Assembly: GCF_903679515.1 (NCBI RefSeq) | Contig: NZ_CAHOYM010000002.1 | Coordinates: 1-64,000 of the forward strand | DNA length: 64,000 nt | Direction of reading: 5' to 3' | Source of the DNA: Bartonella gabonensis | Lineage (GTDB): Bacteria; Pseudomonadota; Alphaproteobacteria; Rhizobiales; Rhizobiaceae | In this document: piece after piece, positions 28,563-38,844 of the stretch | Layout: each line of letters opens with the position of its first letter | Numbering within the stretch: position 1 is the stretch's first letter | Position numbers and translations under genes: made by a program | The notes under the pieces: model-generated | Told to the model about the DNA's origin: nothing | The model's input: only the letters and a program-made list of their open reading frames with translations | The model's database searches: none

Positions 28563-31500
28563 ATGACTTTTTTTTCTATTCCTCAAGCTGCTCTTGATGC
28601 ACAAGCAACGGCAACACATCCCCAAAAAAACGTGTGGGTTTCTGCAAATGCTGGGTCTGGAAAAACCCACGTTTTAAGTGAACGTGTTATTCGTTTGCTT
28701 TTAAATGGTACGCCTCCAGCACGTATTTTATGCCTTACTTATACAAGAGCTGCTGCTGCTGTTATGCAATCACGAATTTTTCGCACACTTTCCAGTTGGA
28801 ATGAACTCGATGATGCACAGCTGCAAGAAACCTTAACACGGTTTGAAAATAAAACCGTCAATGCGCAACAATTAACGTATGCACGACAACTCTTTGCTCG
28901 TGCGCTTGAAACGCCTGGTGGTTTAAAAATTCAAACGATTCATGCTTTTTGTGAATCTCTCTTGCATCAATTTATGTTAGAAGCCAATATTGCAGGACAT
29001 TTTGAACTCCCCGATGATATCAGTCGCAAAAAATTACGACAAGAATCTCGTCGCCAACTTTTAGCATGTCGTGATGTACAACCTGCTTTGCAGCAGTTAC
29101 TTCAAGTTATCAGCGAACATACTTTTAACCAACTTCTCGATGAAGCAGTTGAAAAGCAACATAAGCTCTTTGATTTTTTATTTTCTCTTCTATCTGAAAA
29201 TGGAGAAGAAAAATTGCGAGCGCTTTTTAACTTAGCGCCCGATGAAACAAATCAATGCCTACAGGAACAAATTCAACAAACTGCGCGCCTTCCTCTTTAT
29301 GTTCTTAAGCATTGTGAAACCAATGGCAGTCAACGTCTGAAAGATATTGTGGAAAAGTTTTCCCAACTAGAAAAGATGCGTGATGAGACCAATATTATCA
29401 AGGTTATTTCTGATATTTGTTTTACAACAAAAGGTGAGCCGCGTAATTTTTCACATTTATCTCGTAAAAAATCAGACGAAATTTGGCCTTTTATTCAACA
29501 AATGCTTGAAGATAAACAAAGCAAGCTTTCTGTTCTTTTAGAAAAATATCAATGTGCAAAGGTTGCCACTCTCAATATGGCTGCTTTTCAGCTCTGTGCC
29601 ATTTATCTCAAAATCTATACGAATCTAAAAAAGGCCAATGGCTTATTAGACTTTGACGATCTTATTGAGCGTACACTTCATTTGTTACAGCGCAAAGGTG
29701 CAAGCCAATGGGTACACTATAAACTTGATCAGGGGCTTGATCATATTCTACTTGATGAAGCACAAGACACCAACTCTGAGCAATGGCAAATTATACAACT
29801 GTTGGCACAAGAATTTTTCTCAGGGTATAGCCAACGAACAAATATACGGACTCTTTTTGCTGTTGGAGATGAAAAGCAATCTATTTATTCTTTTCAAGGC
29901 GCTGCTCCAGAAAATTTTGCTGCAAATGGACGAATCATTCAAAAAAAAGTGCAGCAAACAAATCAGCAATTTGAAAAAATACAACTGCATTATTCTTTTC
30001 GCTCTACAGCAGATGTTCTTAAAAGCGTTGATCTTGTTTTTGAAACATCAGAAAATTATAAAGGACTTTCAGCAGAAAATACAAAGACGGTGCATGACGC
30101 TATCCGTGTTCATAGTCCGGGTGAGGTTGTTATATGGGATGCCATTTCCAAAGAAACAAGCGAATTTCCGCACGATTGGCATTTAAGTGTTGATCATTTA
30201 GATACCCCTGAAATCCGTTTAGCAGAAAAAATTGCTGAAATGATTGCTGACTGGTTACAAAAAGGCGAAATGCTTCCAGCAAAGGGACGCTTAATACGGG
30301 CAAGTGATATTATGATCTTGGTCCGTAAACGTGATAAATTTGTTTCAGCGCTTTCCCGTGCTCTTAAACACCGTAATATTCCTGTAGCAGGGGCTGATCG
30401 TTTACAACTCACCAAACATATTAGTATCCGTGATTTAATGGCACTTGGGCGTTTTGTTTTGCAGCCACAAGATGATCTTTCTCTTGCTTGCGTATTAAAA
30501 AGCCCCCTTTTTGCTTTTAGTGAAGAGGAACTTTATCAGCTTGCCGCACACCGAACCGGCTCTCTTTGGCAAAGTTTATGTGAGCACGCATCATCGAAAG
30601 CGTCTTTTAAAGATGCTTTTGAAAAGCTGAATCATTATAGGGCTTTAGTAGATAAAATACCGGTTTTCGAGTTTTATAGCCATATTTTGAATAATGATAA
30701 AGGAAGACAAAAAATTCTGTCTCGTTTAGGATCAGAAGCAAATGATGTGCTCGATGCTTTTATGGATTATACGCTTAACATTCAAAAAACAGGCTTACCA
30801 GGATTACAAGCTTTTTTAGAAACATTAAGTGCAAGCGAACCAGAAATTAAACGTGAATTTGAACAAAACAATGAAGAAATTCGTATCATGACGGTTCATG
30901 CCGCAAAAGGGCTAGAGGCTGCTGTTGTGTTTTTGGTTGATCCTGGTAGTGCGATTTGGCATTCGCAGCATGCGCCTCACTTGCTTAACGTTTCTTTAAA
31001 CAATGTACAAGGGGACGGACAACAAGCTTTTATTTGGCGCCCCAATGAAAAGTTGGATACAAAACTCTCTAAGCAGGCAATTTCACATTTAAAAGAGCGT
31101 GCAGAAGAGGAATATAGGCGCCTTCTTTATGTAGGAATGACACGCGCTGAAGATCGTTTATTTGTTTGTGGATATAAAGGTAAAAAAACGTTCTCTGATA
31201 CATGGCTACAACTGGTAAAAAAAGCCCTTGAACCCCATGCAGTTTCTATAAAAGGTCCTGCGGAGGATATTGCAGCTTGGCGTTATTGCATTACCCCTCC
31301 TTCTGCTGTTTCTATAAACCAAGAAGTCGCTTTCGCTAAGAGTCAAGACTTACCACCTTTGCCTGCCTTTTACTCCCATAAAGTACCAACAGAACCAGTA
31401 CTCCCAAAACCGTTAAAACCTTCAGTTGCGAGCCTTTCAATTGAAGCTGATACAGAGCTTTCCTCAAGCTCAAAACAACTTTTCACTTCACCTGTTTTAG

Positions 31501-32039
31501 GAGAAATAAACACCAACAGAGCTTTTTTCATTGAATATGGTAAGCTCATTCATCGATTATTACAATATCTACCCGACTGCCCCCCGCAAAAACGTCAAGA
31601 TTATGCTCGAAACTATCTCAATATCAAAGCCTCTCATTGGGATAAAAGCCAAAGAGAAGAGGCTCTTCGCCATGTTTGGAAAATGTTAGATCACATTTAC
31701 CTAAGACCCCTTTTCTCGGAGTATTCACGTGCTGAGGTTCTCTTAATGGGTATTGTAAAAATTCGTGGAAAAGAACAAGCAATTTCTGGTCAAATTGACC
31801 GTCTCTACATCACAGAAAATAGCATTATCTTTGCCGATTTTAAAACGGGAATCCCACCAGAAAATGAAGCCGCTATTGCTCCTCATCATTGGTTGCAAAT
31901 GGCTCTTTATCGAAAATTGTTGCAAGCCATTCATCCCAATAAAGATGTTCAAGCTCTGCTTATCTACAGTAAAGAAGCCAAAATTTTTAAACTTCCTCCA
32001 GAAAAGCTTGAGGCATTTCTTGATGAAATTGCCTTATAA
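28563..32039 (+). CDS. addA: Double-strand break repair helicase AddA
   Basis: UvrD-like superfamily I helicase with a C-terminal nuclease. Walker A is SANAGSGKTHVLSERV near residue 30. Other helicase motifs are IQTIHAFCESLL, HILLDEAQDTN, VGDEKQSIYSFQGA, and RIMTVHAAKGLEAAVVFLVD. The terminal nuclease has GQIDRLYITENSIIFADFKTG. A GTG at 28557 would overlap the addB stop (GTGA). ATG 28563 is preferred because AAGAAGAG lies just before it, giving 1158 residues. Confidence 0.94.
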   Translation: MTFFSIPQAALDAQATATHPQKNVWVSANAGSGKTHVLSERVIRLLLNGTPPARILCLTYTRAAAAVMQSRIFRTLSSWNELDDAQLQETLTRFENKTVNAQQLTYARQLFARALETPGGLKIQTIHAFCESLLHQFMLEANIAGHFELPDDISRKKLRQESRRQLLACRDVQPALQQLLQVISEHTFNQLLDEAVEKQHKLFDFLFSLLSENGEEKLRALFNLAPDETNQCLQEQIQQTARLPLYVLKHCETNGSQRLKDIVEKFSQLEKMRDETNIIKVISDICFTTKGEPRNFSHLSRKKSDEIWPFIQQMLEDKQSKLSVLLEKYQCAKVATLNMAAFQLCAIYLKIYTNLKKANGLLDFDDLIERTLHLLQRKGASQWVHYKLDQGLDHILLDEAQDTNSEQWQIIQLLAQEFFSGYSQRTNIRTLFAVGDEKQSIYSFQGAAPENFAANGRIIQKKVQQTNQQFEKIQLHYSFRSTADVLKSVDLVFETSENYKGLSAENTKTVHDAIRVHSPGEVVIWDAISKETSEFPHDWHLSVDHLDTPEIRLAEKIAEMIADWLQKGEMLPAKGRLIRASDIMILVRKRDKFVSALSRALKHRNIPVAGADRLQLTKHISIRDLMALGRFVLQPQDDLSLACVLKSPLFAFSEEELYQLAAHRTGSLWQSLCEHASSKASFKDAFEKLNHYRALVDKIPVFEFYSHILNNDKGRQKILSRLGSEANDVLDAFMDYTLNIQKTGLPGLQAFLETLSASEPEIKREFEQNNEEIRIMTVHAAKGLEAAVVFLVDPGSAIWHSQHAPHLLNVSLNNVQGDGQQAFIWRPNEKLDTKLSKQAISHLKERAEEEYRRLLYVGMTRAEDRLFVCGYKGKKTFSDTWLQLVKKALEPHAVSIKGPAEDIAAWRYCITPPSAVSINQEVAFAKSQDLPPLPAFYSHKVPTEPVLPKPLKPSVASLSIEADTELSSSSKQLFTSPVLGEINTNRAFFIEYGKLIHRLLQYLPDCPPQKRQDYARNYLNIKASHWDKSQREEALRHVWKMLDHIYLRPLFSEYSRAEVLLMGIVKIRGKEQAISGQIDRLYITENSIIFADFKTGIPPENEAAIAPHHWLQMALYRKLLQAIHPNKDVQALLIYSKEAKIFKLPPEKLEAFLDEIAL

Positions 32040-32147
32040 GTTATTTTTTCCTTCCAAGTATCTTTACGCTTTTTTACTTTCATAAAATTTCTCAAATGAA
32101 CACACTCCACAATTTTGGGTGCAAAAAAGCTCCTTAATAATTTATTT

Positions 32148-32177
32148 TTGCAATGACTTGATATGAATTGTTATCAT
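32148..32177 (+). promoter_or_regulatory. Candidate trxA promoter
   Basis: TTGCAA (32148-32153) and TATCAT (32172-32177) with an 18-base spacer, about 36 bases before the trxA start. It matches a housekeeping sigma-70-type promoter at most positions, judged by eye. Confidence 0.4.
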
Positions 32178-32213
32178 ACCAATCTATAAAAAATAACTAT
32201 AAAGGATAAACCA

Positions 32214-32537
32214 ATGACGTGTGTAAAAGTTGATAAGGACAATTTTGAAAGTGAAGTTCTAACCTCTTCCACCCCTGTTGTGGTTGATTTTTTGGCAGAA
32301 TGGTGCGGTCCTTGCAAAATTATTGCTCCAATTTTGGATGAAATTTCAACGGAAATGCAAAACCAAGTTAAATTTGCCAAAGTAAATATTGATGAAAATC
32401 CGGAATTGGCTACCCAATATGGAGTACGCTCTATCCCTACATTATTAATGTTTAAAAATGGAAATGTTTCATCGAATATGGTTGGCGCTACCTCTAAAGG
32501 ACGTCTTTCTGAGTGGATAAAAGATGGGCTTAGTTAA
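32214..32537 (+). CDS. trxA: Thioredoxin
   Basis: Cytosolic dithiol-disulfide reductant. The active site WCGPC is at residues 30-34, with the conserved [21 protein letters not shown] and cis-Pro downstream. Length 107 residues. AAAGGA precedes the start. It follows addA by 174 bases with its own candidate promoter and ends at a strong terminator. In relatives folC sits next; here folC is about 6.3 kb away on the other strand. Confidence 0.96.
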   Translation: MTCVKVDKDNFESEVLTSSTPVVVDFLAEWCGPCKIIAPILDEISTEMQNQVKFAKVNIDENPELATQYGVRSIPTLLMFKNGNVSSNMVGATSKGRLSEWIKDGLS

Positions 32538-32557
32538 TGCCATACATAGGGAACAAT

Positions 32558-32593
32558 AAAGGAGAGACACTATATCTCTCCTTTTGGCTTTTT
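32558..32593 (+). terminator. Rho-independent terminator after trxA
   Basis: A perfect 10-bp stem AAAGGAGAGA/TCTCTCCTTT (32558-32567 with 32575-32584), 7-base loop, then TGGCTTTTT. Confidence 0.88.
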
Positions 32594-32717
32594 AAAAAAA
32601 CATTCTTTTCTACAATATATTGTAAGAGCAATTCAATTAAATCAAAAAGTTAAATGCATGTATTTTAATGCTTTCTAAGAATCTATACTATTATGTATGA
32701 TCATATTGATGTTCTTT

Positions 32718-33197
32718 TTATGTGCGAATTGCAAAAGACTGTTGCAAACGTTCGATGGAATATTGTGCAGATCTCAGTGTCACATGACGCCCATGTACTT
32801 TATATTCTAAGGTAAGTGCAAAAGTGGCCATCTCTAAAAGATCTGTACTTCTTTCTGGCCATTCAACCAGTAAAATGTTTTTCTCACGTGCTTCATGAAG
32901 CCCTAATTCATCAATTTCTTCTACCATAGAAAGGCGATAAAGATCAGCATGAATAATTTCAAACTGTGGAAGTTGATAGCTTTGCACAAGAGTAAAAGTA
33001 GGGCTTGGAACATCTATAGTGTTATCGTTTGCAAGCGTTTGGATGATTGTCCGTGCAATGGTTGATTTTCCAGTTCCAAGATCTCCTTGCAGCGTTACAA
33101 GATCCCCTGACTTTAAAGAAAGGGCTAAATTTTTTGCAAAAAGCTTTGTTGCCTCTTCATTTTCAAGGAAAAAATCAAAATTTATTAAGCGTTCCAT
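32718..33197 (-). CDS. tsaE: tRNA (adenosine(37)-N6)-threonylcarbamoyltransferase complex ATPase TsaE
   Basis: ATPase needed with TsaB and TsaD for the t6A37 modification of ANN-decoding tRNAs. The P-loop is QGDLGTGKSTIAR (about residues 38-50). PSPTFTLVQSY and HADLYRLS carry other conserved residues, and VEWPER is typical near residue 113. Length 159. Its start overlaps the divL stop by one base, so both are in one minus-strand unit. Confidence 0.93.
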   Translation of the reverse strand: MERLINFDFFLENEEATKLFAKNLALSLKSGDLVTLQGDLGTGKSTIARTIIQTLANDNTIDVPSPTFTLVQSYQLPQFEIIHADLYRLSMVEEIDELGLHEAREKNILLVEWPERSTDLLEMATFALTLEYKVHGRHVTLRSAQYSIERLQQSFAIRT

Positions 33198-35617
33198 TAA
33201 AAAATCTTATCTCCTTTGGAGAGTGGAAAAAAACACTTAACGGTTGTTCCTTTTCCAGAACCTGTAAGAATTTCAACATATCCACCGTGTAATTCAACGA
33301 AACTTTTCACAAGCGAAAGACCAAGCCCCGCTCCTGCACGCCCACCATGGTGTGAATGAGAAGAAAAACGTTTAAAAATACGATCAAGAATGTCTTCAGG
33401 GATGTCAGAGCCCTCATTGTGAACGCTAAAGACGATATTATCATCTTGTTCATCGACACAAAATTCAATCGTACTCGCCTCTGTTGCAAAATTAATAGCA
33501 TTACTCAAGACATTTACAAAAATTTGATGTAAGCGTTTTTCGTCAGCAGAAATAGTGTTTAAGGAAGGAGAAATTTGTTGTAAAAGCGTAATATGACGTC
33601 CATTAAGGCGATCTTCTACACGGGCTACTGCTTGTATCATAACATCGGCAATGTTAACTGGTTTTATATCTAACTCCATAATTCCTGCATCAAGGGTGGC
33701 AAGATCAAGAATATCGTTAACAATATTTAAAAGAGTTCCTGATTCTGAATGAATATGCCCAAGATATTCTTGTTGGCGTTCATTGATAGAACCGAAAATT
33801 TGATCCCGTAAAATATCGGAAAATCCAATAATATTGGTGAGAGGTGTACGTAATTCATAGGAAACATGTTGGACGAATTCATTCTGCAAACGATCAGCGC
33901 TTTCTAATGCTTCATTTCTTTGTTGAAGAGCACGTGCTACATGGACAGTGTCTGTAACATTCACAAAAGTAAGCATTGTTTGTCCATCGGGAAGAGGGAC
34001 CAGAGTATAGTCAATAATCATATCATTTTTAAGATCTATACGACCTGAAAATGTTTCACGTTTTTCAGCAAAACCGGTAATGAATTTGGTAAATTGATCC
34101 CATTCTTTCCCCAAGGTTAAGGCTGAACAATGGCTTTTTAACTGTGTAATATGGGTTCCTTCTACCATTAAATTATAAGGAAGCGACCACAATTTCGATA
34201 GGGAAGGATTCGATAAACGAAGGCGTCCATCAGTACCAAAAACGACCACGCCTTCAGAAAGTTTATCAAGTGTTTCACCTTGTATTTTAATAAGTGTATT
34301 ATAACGGCGTTCAAGATCAATTTTTTCTGTAAGGTTTTCATAAAGCCAAGTGACCCCTCCTTGTGGATGAGGGTTCGAGACAATGCGCACCGTACGGCCA
34401 TCTGGAAGATTCCAAATTTGTTGGTTTGATTCTGTTTGCCGATAGGCTTTAAAAAGTTCTTCTTTCCACGCGCGCCAATCAGGATGTTCAGCAATGAGTC
34501 CTTTTTCACGTAAACGTTCAAGAAATAATGTATGGCTTGGTTCACTTTCTAAAAAGGAACTCTCTAACGGCCATAAAATTTTAAAAGCATGATTGCAGAA
34601 TTTTAATTTTTGGTTTGTATCAAAAATGGCTACAGCTGTTGAGATTTGGTCAAGGGTTTCACAATGGCTTTGAAGAACATATCTTAATTCATGAGCAAGA
34701 TTTTCATAGGCACTGTCATCACGTGCAAAAGCGGCCATTCCTTCAGCTGTTGTGAGACGTGTGAGATGAAAACGGCGTCGTTCTCCATCAATGACGGTAT
34801 GAACATGTTCTTGAAAAATAGTTTCTATTTCATCTGTTTTGCGTTGTGTGTTTTCATTGAAAAGATCGCCTACTTCATCACTATCTTCACGAAAGTTTGT
34901 CATTTCCCTAAAGGCGCGATTGATAAAACAAACTTTTCCTTCGCCATCTTTTATCCATACAGGCTCTTGAATAAGATCAAGAAGATTACGCTGCATTCTC
35001 AGTTCAGTAAGAATGCGAGCAATATCTTTCTGTAAACGAGCATTTTCGTTCTGCTGTTTTGAGGTATCTTGAAAACGAGCAATGGCAGCTGTTCTCGCGA
35101 TAACCCCTGTAACTTGTAGCAGCACATTATTTGCGGTGGTGATAGAAAGTTCAAAAGGGTGAGATTTACAACGCAGTTGAGTCAACGCATAATCAAGTTC
35201 TCGCAGAGAATTTTCTTCAACCCAGAGTTCAAAGCGCTGAAAATCTTTCTGATCAATGCCTATTTTTTGCAATGTGGAAAGACCACCAACAACACGAGGT
35301 AAGGTTGTTGGATTTTCCCAAATAAGAAGGAATTGTTCAGTTTCTTCCAAAAGCCATTCATAATATTTAAGTTTTTCAGAAAAATCTGTCTGAATTATTT
35401 TAAAAGGCTTCTGTGCTACTTTTTTTGCATGCATAATAACAGCCATGCAGGTGAGCAATGAAGCACAAGAAATTCCTCCACACAGTGCTAAAAGCAGCCA
35501 TGGACCATTTGGCAAAGTGAAGGAAAATGGTAAATAATCTTCCAGCGATTGAGCAACAGTACGTGTTGGAGAAAAAAAGAAAAAAAGGCAAAATATATAC
35601 GTATAGATTCGAATCAT
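33197..35617 (-). CDS. divL: DivL-like PAS-domain sensor pseudo-histidine kinase
   Basis: Membrane sensor of the cell-cycle phosphorelay. In Caulobacter, DivL binds CckA and DivK to control CtrA. An N-terminal signal-like segment and a second hydrophobic helix (WLLLALCGGISCASLLTCMAVIM) anchor it. Several PAS-like regions follow. The H-box reads FVQHVSYELRTPL, with Tyr587 where kinases have His, which is the defining DivL substitution. The ATPase domain keeps VLSNAINFA (N box), NEGSDIPEDILDRIF and GAGLGLSLVKSFVELHGG. The frame extends to GTG 35662 behind AAGGGA; ATG 35617 (806 residues) gives a cleaner signal segment, and the choice is uncertain. Neighbours tsaE and ahcY agree with divL context in other alphaproteobacteria. 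Confidence 0.83.
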   Translation of the reverse strand: MIRIYTYIFCLFFFFSPTRTVAQSLEDYLPFSFTLPNGPWLLLALCGGISCASLLTCMAVIMHAKKVAQKPFKIIQTDFSEKLKYYEWLLEETEQFLLIWENPTTLPRVVGGLSTLQKIGIDQKDFQRFELWVEENSLRELDYALTQLRCKSHPFELSITTANNVLLQVTGVIARTAAIARFQDTSKQQNENARLQKDIARILTELRMQRNLLDLIQEPVWIKDGEGKVCFINRAFREMTNFREDSDEVGDLFNENTQRKTDEIETIFQEHVHTVIDGERRRFHLTRLTTAEGMAAFARDDSAYENLAHELRYVLQSHCETLDQISTAVAIFDTNQKLKFCNHAFKILWPLESSFLESEPSHTLFLERLREKGLIAEHPDWRAWKEELFKAYRQTESNQQIWNLPDGRTVRIVSNPHPQGGVTWLYENLTEKIDLERRYNTLIKIQGETLDKLSEGVVVFGTDGRLRLSNPSLSKLWSLPYNLMVEGTHITQLKSHCSALTLGKEWDQFTKFITGFAEKRETFSGRIDLKNDMIIDYTLVPLPDGQTMLTFVNVTDTVHVARALQQRNEALESADRLQNEFVQHVSYELRTPLTNIIGFSDILRDQIFGSINERQQEYLGHIHSESGTLLNIVNDILDLATLDAGIMELDIKPVNIADVMIQAVARVEDRLNGRHITLLQQISPSLNTISADEKRLHQIFVNVLSNAINFATEASTIEFCVDEQDDNIVFSVHNEGSDIPEDILDRIFKRFSSHSHHGGRAGAGLGLSLVKSFVELHGGYVEILTGSGKGTTVKCFFPLSKGDKIF

Positions 35618-35698
35618 TTTTTGAGCTTTTTCTTTGGGGGTATGGTCACCAAAGCTGAGCACGACATTTTTCCCTTTTTAAAAACCCAAGGAGGCATT

Positions 35699-37096
35699 TT
35701 AGTAACGATAATGGTTTGGTTTATAAGGTCCTTGCGGTGTGACTCCAATATAATTGGCTTGTTCTTCTGATAAAACAGTTAATTTTATTCCTAACCGATC
35801 AAGATGGAGACGTGCAACTTTTTCATCAAGATGTTTAGGTAAAAAAGTGACTTCATTTGTATAGTGTTCGGCATGGGTAAAAAGTTCAATTTGCGCTAAA
35901 ACTTGATTGGTAAACGAGGCTGACATGACAAAAGAAGGATGCCCTGTCGCATTACCGAGGTTTAACAAACGCCCTTCAGAGAGCAAAATGATGCGTTTTC
36001 CATCGGGAAAGGTGATCATATCAACTTGAGGTTTAATATTTATCCATGGTAAACTTCTAAGAGCTGTGACTTGGATTTCATTATCAAAATGACCAATATT
36101 TCCAAGAATACACATATCCTTGACTTGTCGCATATGGTCTAGACGGACAACATCTTTATTACCTGTTGTTGTGATGATAATATCAGCGCTGGAGGCAGCA
36201 TCATCCAAATTAACAACTTCATAGCCATCCATAGCCGCTTGAAGAGCGCAAATAGGATCAATTTCTGTTATTTTAACACGAGCTCCAGCACCAGAAAGAG
36301 ACGCTGCTGAACCTTTTCCTACATCACCATAACCACAGACAATGGCTGTTTTACCAGCAATCATCACGTCTGTTCCACGTCGAATACCATCGACCAATGA
36401 TTCTTTACAGCCATATTTATTATCAAACTTTGATTTAGTGACGCTATCATTGACATTAATAGCAGGAAAAGGCAGAAGCCCCTCCTTTTGTAATTGATAA
36501 AGGTGGTTTACACCTGTTGTGGTTTCTTCGCTTACACCTTTAATTGCTGCGCGTTGTCGTGTAAAAAATCCCGGTGTTACATCCATACGCTTTTGGATTT
36601 GTTTGAAAAAAATTTCTTCTTCTTCTGTTTTGGGATGTGAAAGGATATCTTTGTTTTGTTCCGCACGACTTCCCATTAAAATATAGTTTGTAGCATCTGC
36701 TCCATCATCTAAAATCATATTAGAAAGATTACCATCAGGCCATTGGAAAATTGCATCTATATAAGTCCAATATTCTTCCAATGTTTCACCCTTAACGGCG
36801 AATACAGGAATACCCGTTGCGGCAATAGCTGCTGCTGCATGATCTTGTGTAGAAAAAATATTGCTAGAGCTCCACCGTATATCGGCACCAATCGCTTTTA
36901 ATGTTTCAATTAAAACAGCTGTTTGAATTGTCATATGCAATGAGCCAGAAATACGTGCACCACGCAAAGGTTGACTGGGGGAAAATTCTTTGCGACAAGC
37001 CATTAAGCCAGGCATTTCAGTTTCAGCAATATCAAGTTCTTTACGACCATAATCGGCAAGGGCAATATCTTTGACAACAAAATCTTGAGCTGTCAT
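35699..37096 (-). CDS. ahcY: Adenosylhomocysteinase
   Basis: NAD-dependent hydrolysis of S-adenosylhomocysteine to adenosine and homocysteine, clearing the product of methylations. The NAD-binding motif is [12 protein letters not shown]. Substrate residues are seen in [16 protein letters not shown] and [13 protein letters not shown], and the C-terminal KPNHYRY is the conserved tail that reaches the neighbouring subunit (usually PDHYRY). Length 465. No SAM/SAH-type riboswitch fold was evident in the short leader, where AAAGGA precedes the ATG. Confidence 0.96.
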   Translation of the reverse strand: MTAQDFVVKDIALADYGRKELDIAETEMPGLMACRKEFSPSQPLRGARISGSLHMTIQTAVLIETLKAIGADIRWSSSNIFSTQDHAAAAIAATGIPVFAVKGETLEEYWTYIDAIFQWPDGNLSNMILDDGADATNYILMGSRAEQNKDILSHPKTEEEEIFFKQIQKRMDVTPGFFTRQRAAIKGVSEETTTGVNHLYQLQKEGLLPFPAINVNDSVTKSKFDNKYGCKESLVDGIRRGTDVMIAGKTAIVCGYGDVGKGSAASLSGAGARVKITEIDPICALQAAMDGYEVVNLDDAASSADIIITTTGNKDVVRLDHMRQVKDMCILGNIGHFDNEIQVTALRSLPWINIKPQVDMITFPDGKRIILLSEGRLLNLGNATGHPSFVMSASFTNQVLAQIELFTHAEHYTNEVTFLPKHLDEKVARLHLDRLGIKLTVLSEEQANYIGVTPQGPYKPNHYRY

Positions 37097-37802
37097 TCTT
37101 CATTCCTTTAAAACTAGTTTTTTAGAAGACGGTAGGAGAAATTAAAAAAAAATGCAAGATAAGAAGAAAACTTCTTTATGTGAAAAAGCTCTTTTAAAAT
37201 CTCTCTAAATTTGTACAACAAATATGCATTTATGGCTCTGAGTAATGATGTTGCGAATAGGACAAGAGATCTCATGATAAGTCTTATCATAAAAACAAAA
37301 TTCTATTCTTTTCACGTAATTTTAAAGCTTTTAAAAATCTCCAGAGGAGTACCTTTTAAAGGATAAAAATGATGCATTGCTTCATAGTTTTTATGAGATA
37401 ACCAGATAGTATACTCTTATTCTATTCACGCATACGGCTGTTTAAAAAAGGCGTTATGCCCTTGTTTCATTCCATTATTAAGCTTTTTAGCAAAATAATA
37501 TAATGCAAATCCATACATTGTTATCTTTATATTTATGAATAAGCCAATCCAAATCCAGTTCTTCTGGTTTCCTATGTTGCGTCTGCTCTTGCATAAAGAC
37601 AGTTTATAAGAGATGCTTTTTTCCTGTTTTCAACGATTTTTATCAAAAGACTATAAATGTGTGAAGAAACACTTTTTTAATCCTGAATAGAGTATTTAAA
37701 ATACAAAAACATCAATTTATTGAACATTCTGATTTTAAAATAACGAACGACAAGTGATGAATTATAAATCAAATAATTAACTCAGTTTTTGGAGAATTTA
37801 TT
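37097..37802. other. 0.7 kb gene-free gap upstream of ahcY
   Basis: No gene or recognisable RNA on either strand. It is AT-rich throughout. The right-hand boundary is the 3' end of the NDUFA9-like gene. I see no strong terminator or repeat. Confidence 0.45.
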
Positions 37803-38801
37803 TTAGACGAGTAAGTTTTGGGAAAATTGACCATGTGGACGAAATCTCCAGAGATAACTTGGCAAGAATGCAGCTATTGCCTTAGGAGTAATTCCCACAC
37901 CTTCTAAAGTATATCCATTTTCAAGAGCTTCTTGAGAAACAATGTTATCCATTTGCAGAAAGCGTATCTGATTAGCCGTTACAAGTGTTGGTATAAAAGG
38001 CAATTTACCGATTGTTCCCCAAATTCCTCCAATCAATAAACCAGTAGAGAGAGGCATGGATAGGATTATTTTTTTACGGTGAATAATTTTGAGTATATTT
38101 TCAAGAGCATTTTGGAAGGTGATAATCTGTGGACCACCAAGATCGTAATTTTTCCCCCAAGCAGCTTGTCCATCTAAAGCGCGCGCAATAAACTCGGCAA
38201 CGTCACCAACATACACAGGTTGCAATTTACTTTGTCCCCCTCCAAAAAGAGGCATAATGGGTAAAAAACGCGACAAATCTGCCAAGGTGTTAAAGAAACA
38301 ATCCTCTGGTCCAAAGATAACGGATGGACGGATAATCATTGCTTGAGGATGCTTGTTATGAATGATTTGCTCACCCGTAAATTTGACATGCGAATAAAGA
38401 CATGAAGTGTTCTCGTTAGCCACAAGTGTTGACATATAGATGAGTGGAATACCAGCTTCTGCTGTCAATTCAGCAACATTGTAAGAACCATCAATTTGTG
38501 TACTTTTAAAATTCGATTGATTTGCTTGTTTTAAACTACCAGGCAAAAACACTGCAGCATCAGCTCCAAGCAATGCGCGTGCAACAGAGGCACGATACTT
38601 TATATCTGTTTTAAGCATTTGGGTTTGCCCTACTTCTCCTATTTGGAGCATGTAATAAGCTTTTTGCGGACAACGAACAGCGATACGAACGCGATATCCC
38701 CGCTTAGTCAAAGTTTCAACGACATGACGTCCTACAAAACCAGATCCGCCAAAAACAGTGATAAGTTTAGGATGTTGATAAAGTGCATAATCAAGTTGCA
38801 T
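37803..38801 (-). CDS. Complex I NDUFA9 subunit-family NAD(P)-binding protein
   Basis: Atypical short-chain dehydrogenase-like protein related to the mitochondrial complex I accessory subunit NDUFA9. In bacteria the role is not settled. The Rossmann glycine motif is ITVFGGSGFVGRHVVETL (about residues 14-31). PSVIFGPEDCFFN and QPVYVGDVAEFIARAL are family-typical. Length 332. It lies 43 bases after folC on the same strand, so accD-folC and this gene may be co-transcribed. Confidence 0.83.
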   Translation of the reverse strand: MQLDYALYQHPKLITVFGGSGFVGRHVVETLTKRGYRVRIAVRCPQKAYYMLQIGEVGQTQMLKTDIKYRASVARALLGADAAVFLPGSLKQANQSNFKSTQIDGSYNVAELTAEAGIPLIYMSTLVANENTSCLYSHVKFTGEQIIHNKHPQAMIIRPSVIFGPEDCFFNTLADLSRFLPIMPLFGGGQSKLQPVYVGDVAEFIARALDGQAAWGKNYDLGGPQIITFQNALENILKIIHRKKIILSMPLSTGLLIGGIWGTIGKLPFIPTLVTANQIRFLQMDNIVSQEALENGYTLEGVGITPKAIAAFLPSYLWRFRPHGQFSQNLLV

Positions 38802-38844
38802 GATTAAAAATTCTATCTTTCAAAGCTTTTAAAATAGCCAATTT

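Noticed and set aside
37097-37250. Possible SAM/SAH riboswitch before ahcY
   Set aside because: Leader is short and AT-rich with no conserved riboswitch-like core visible.
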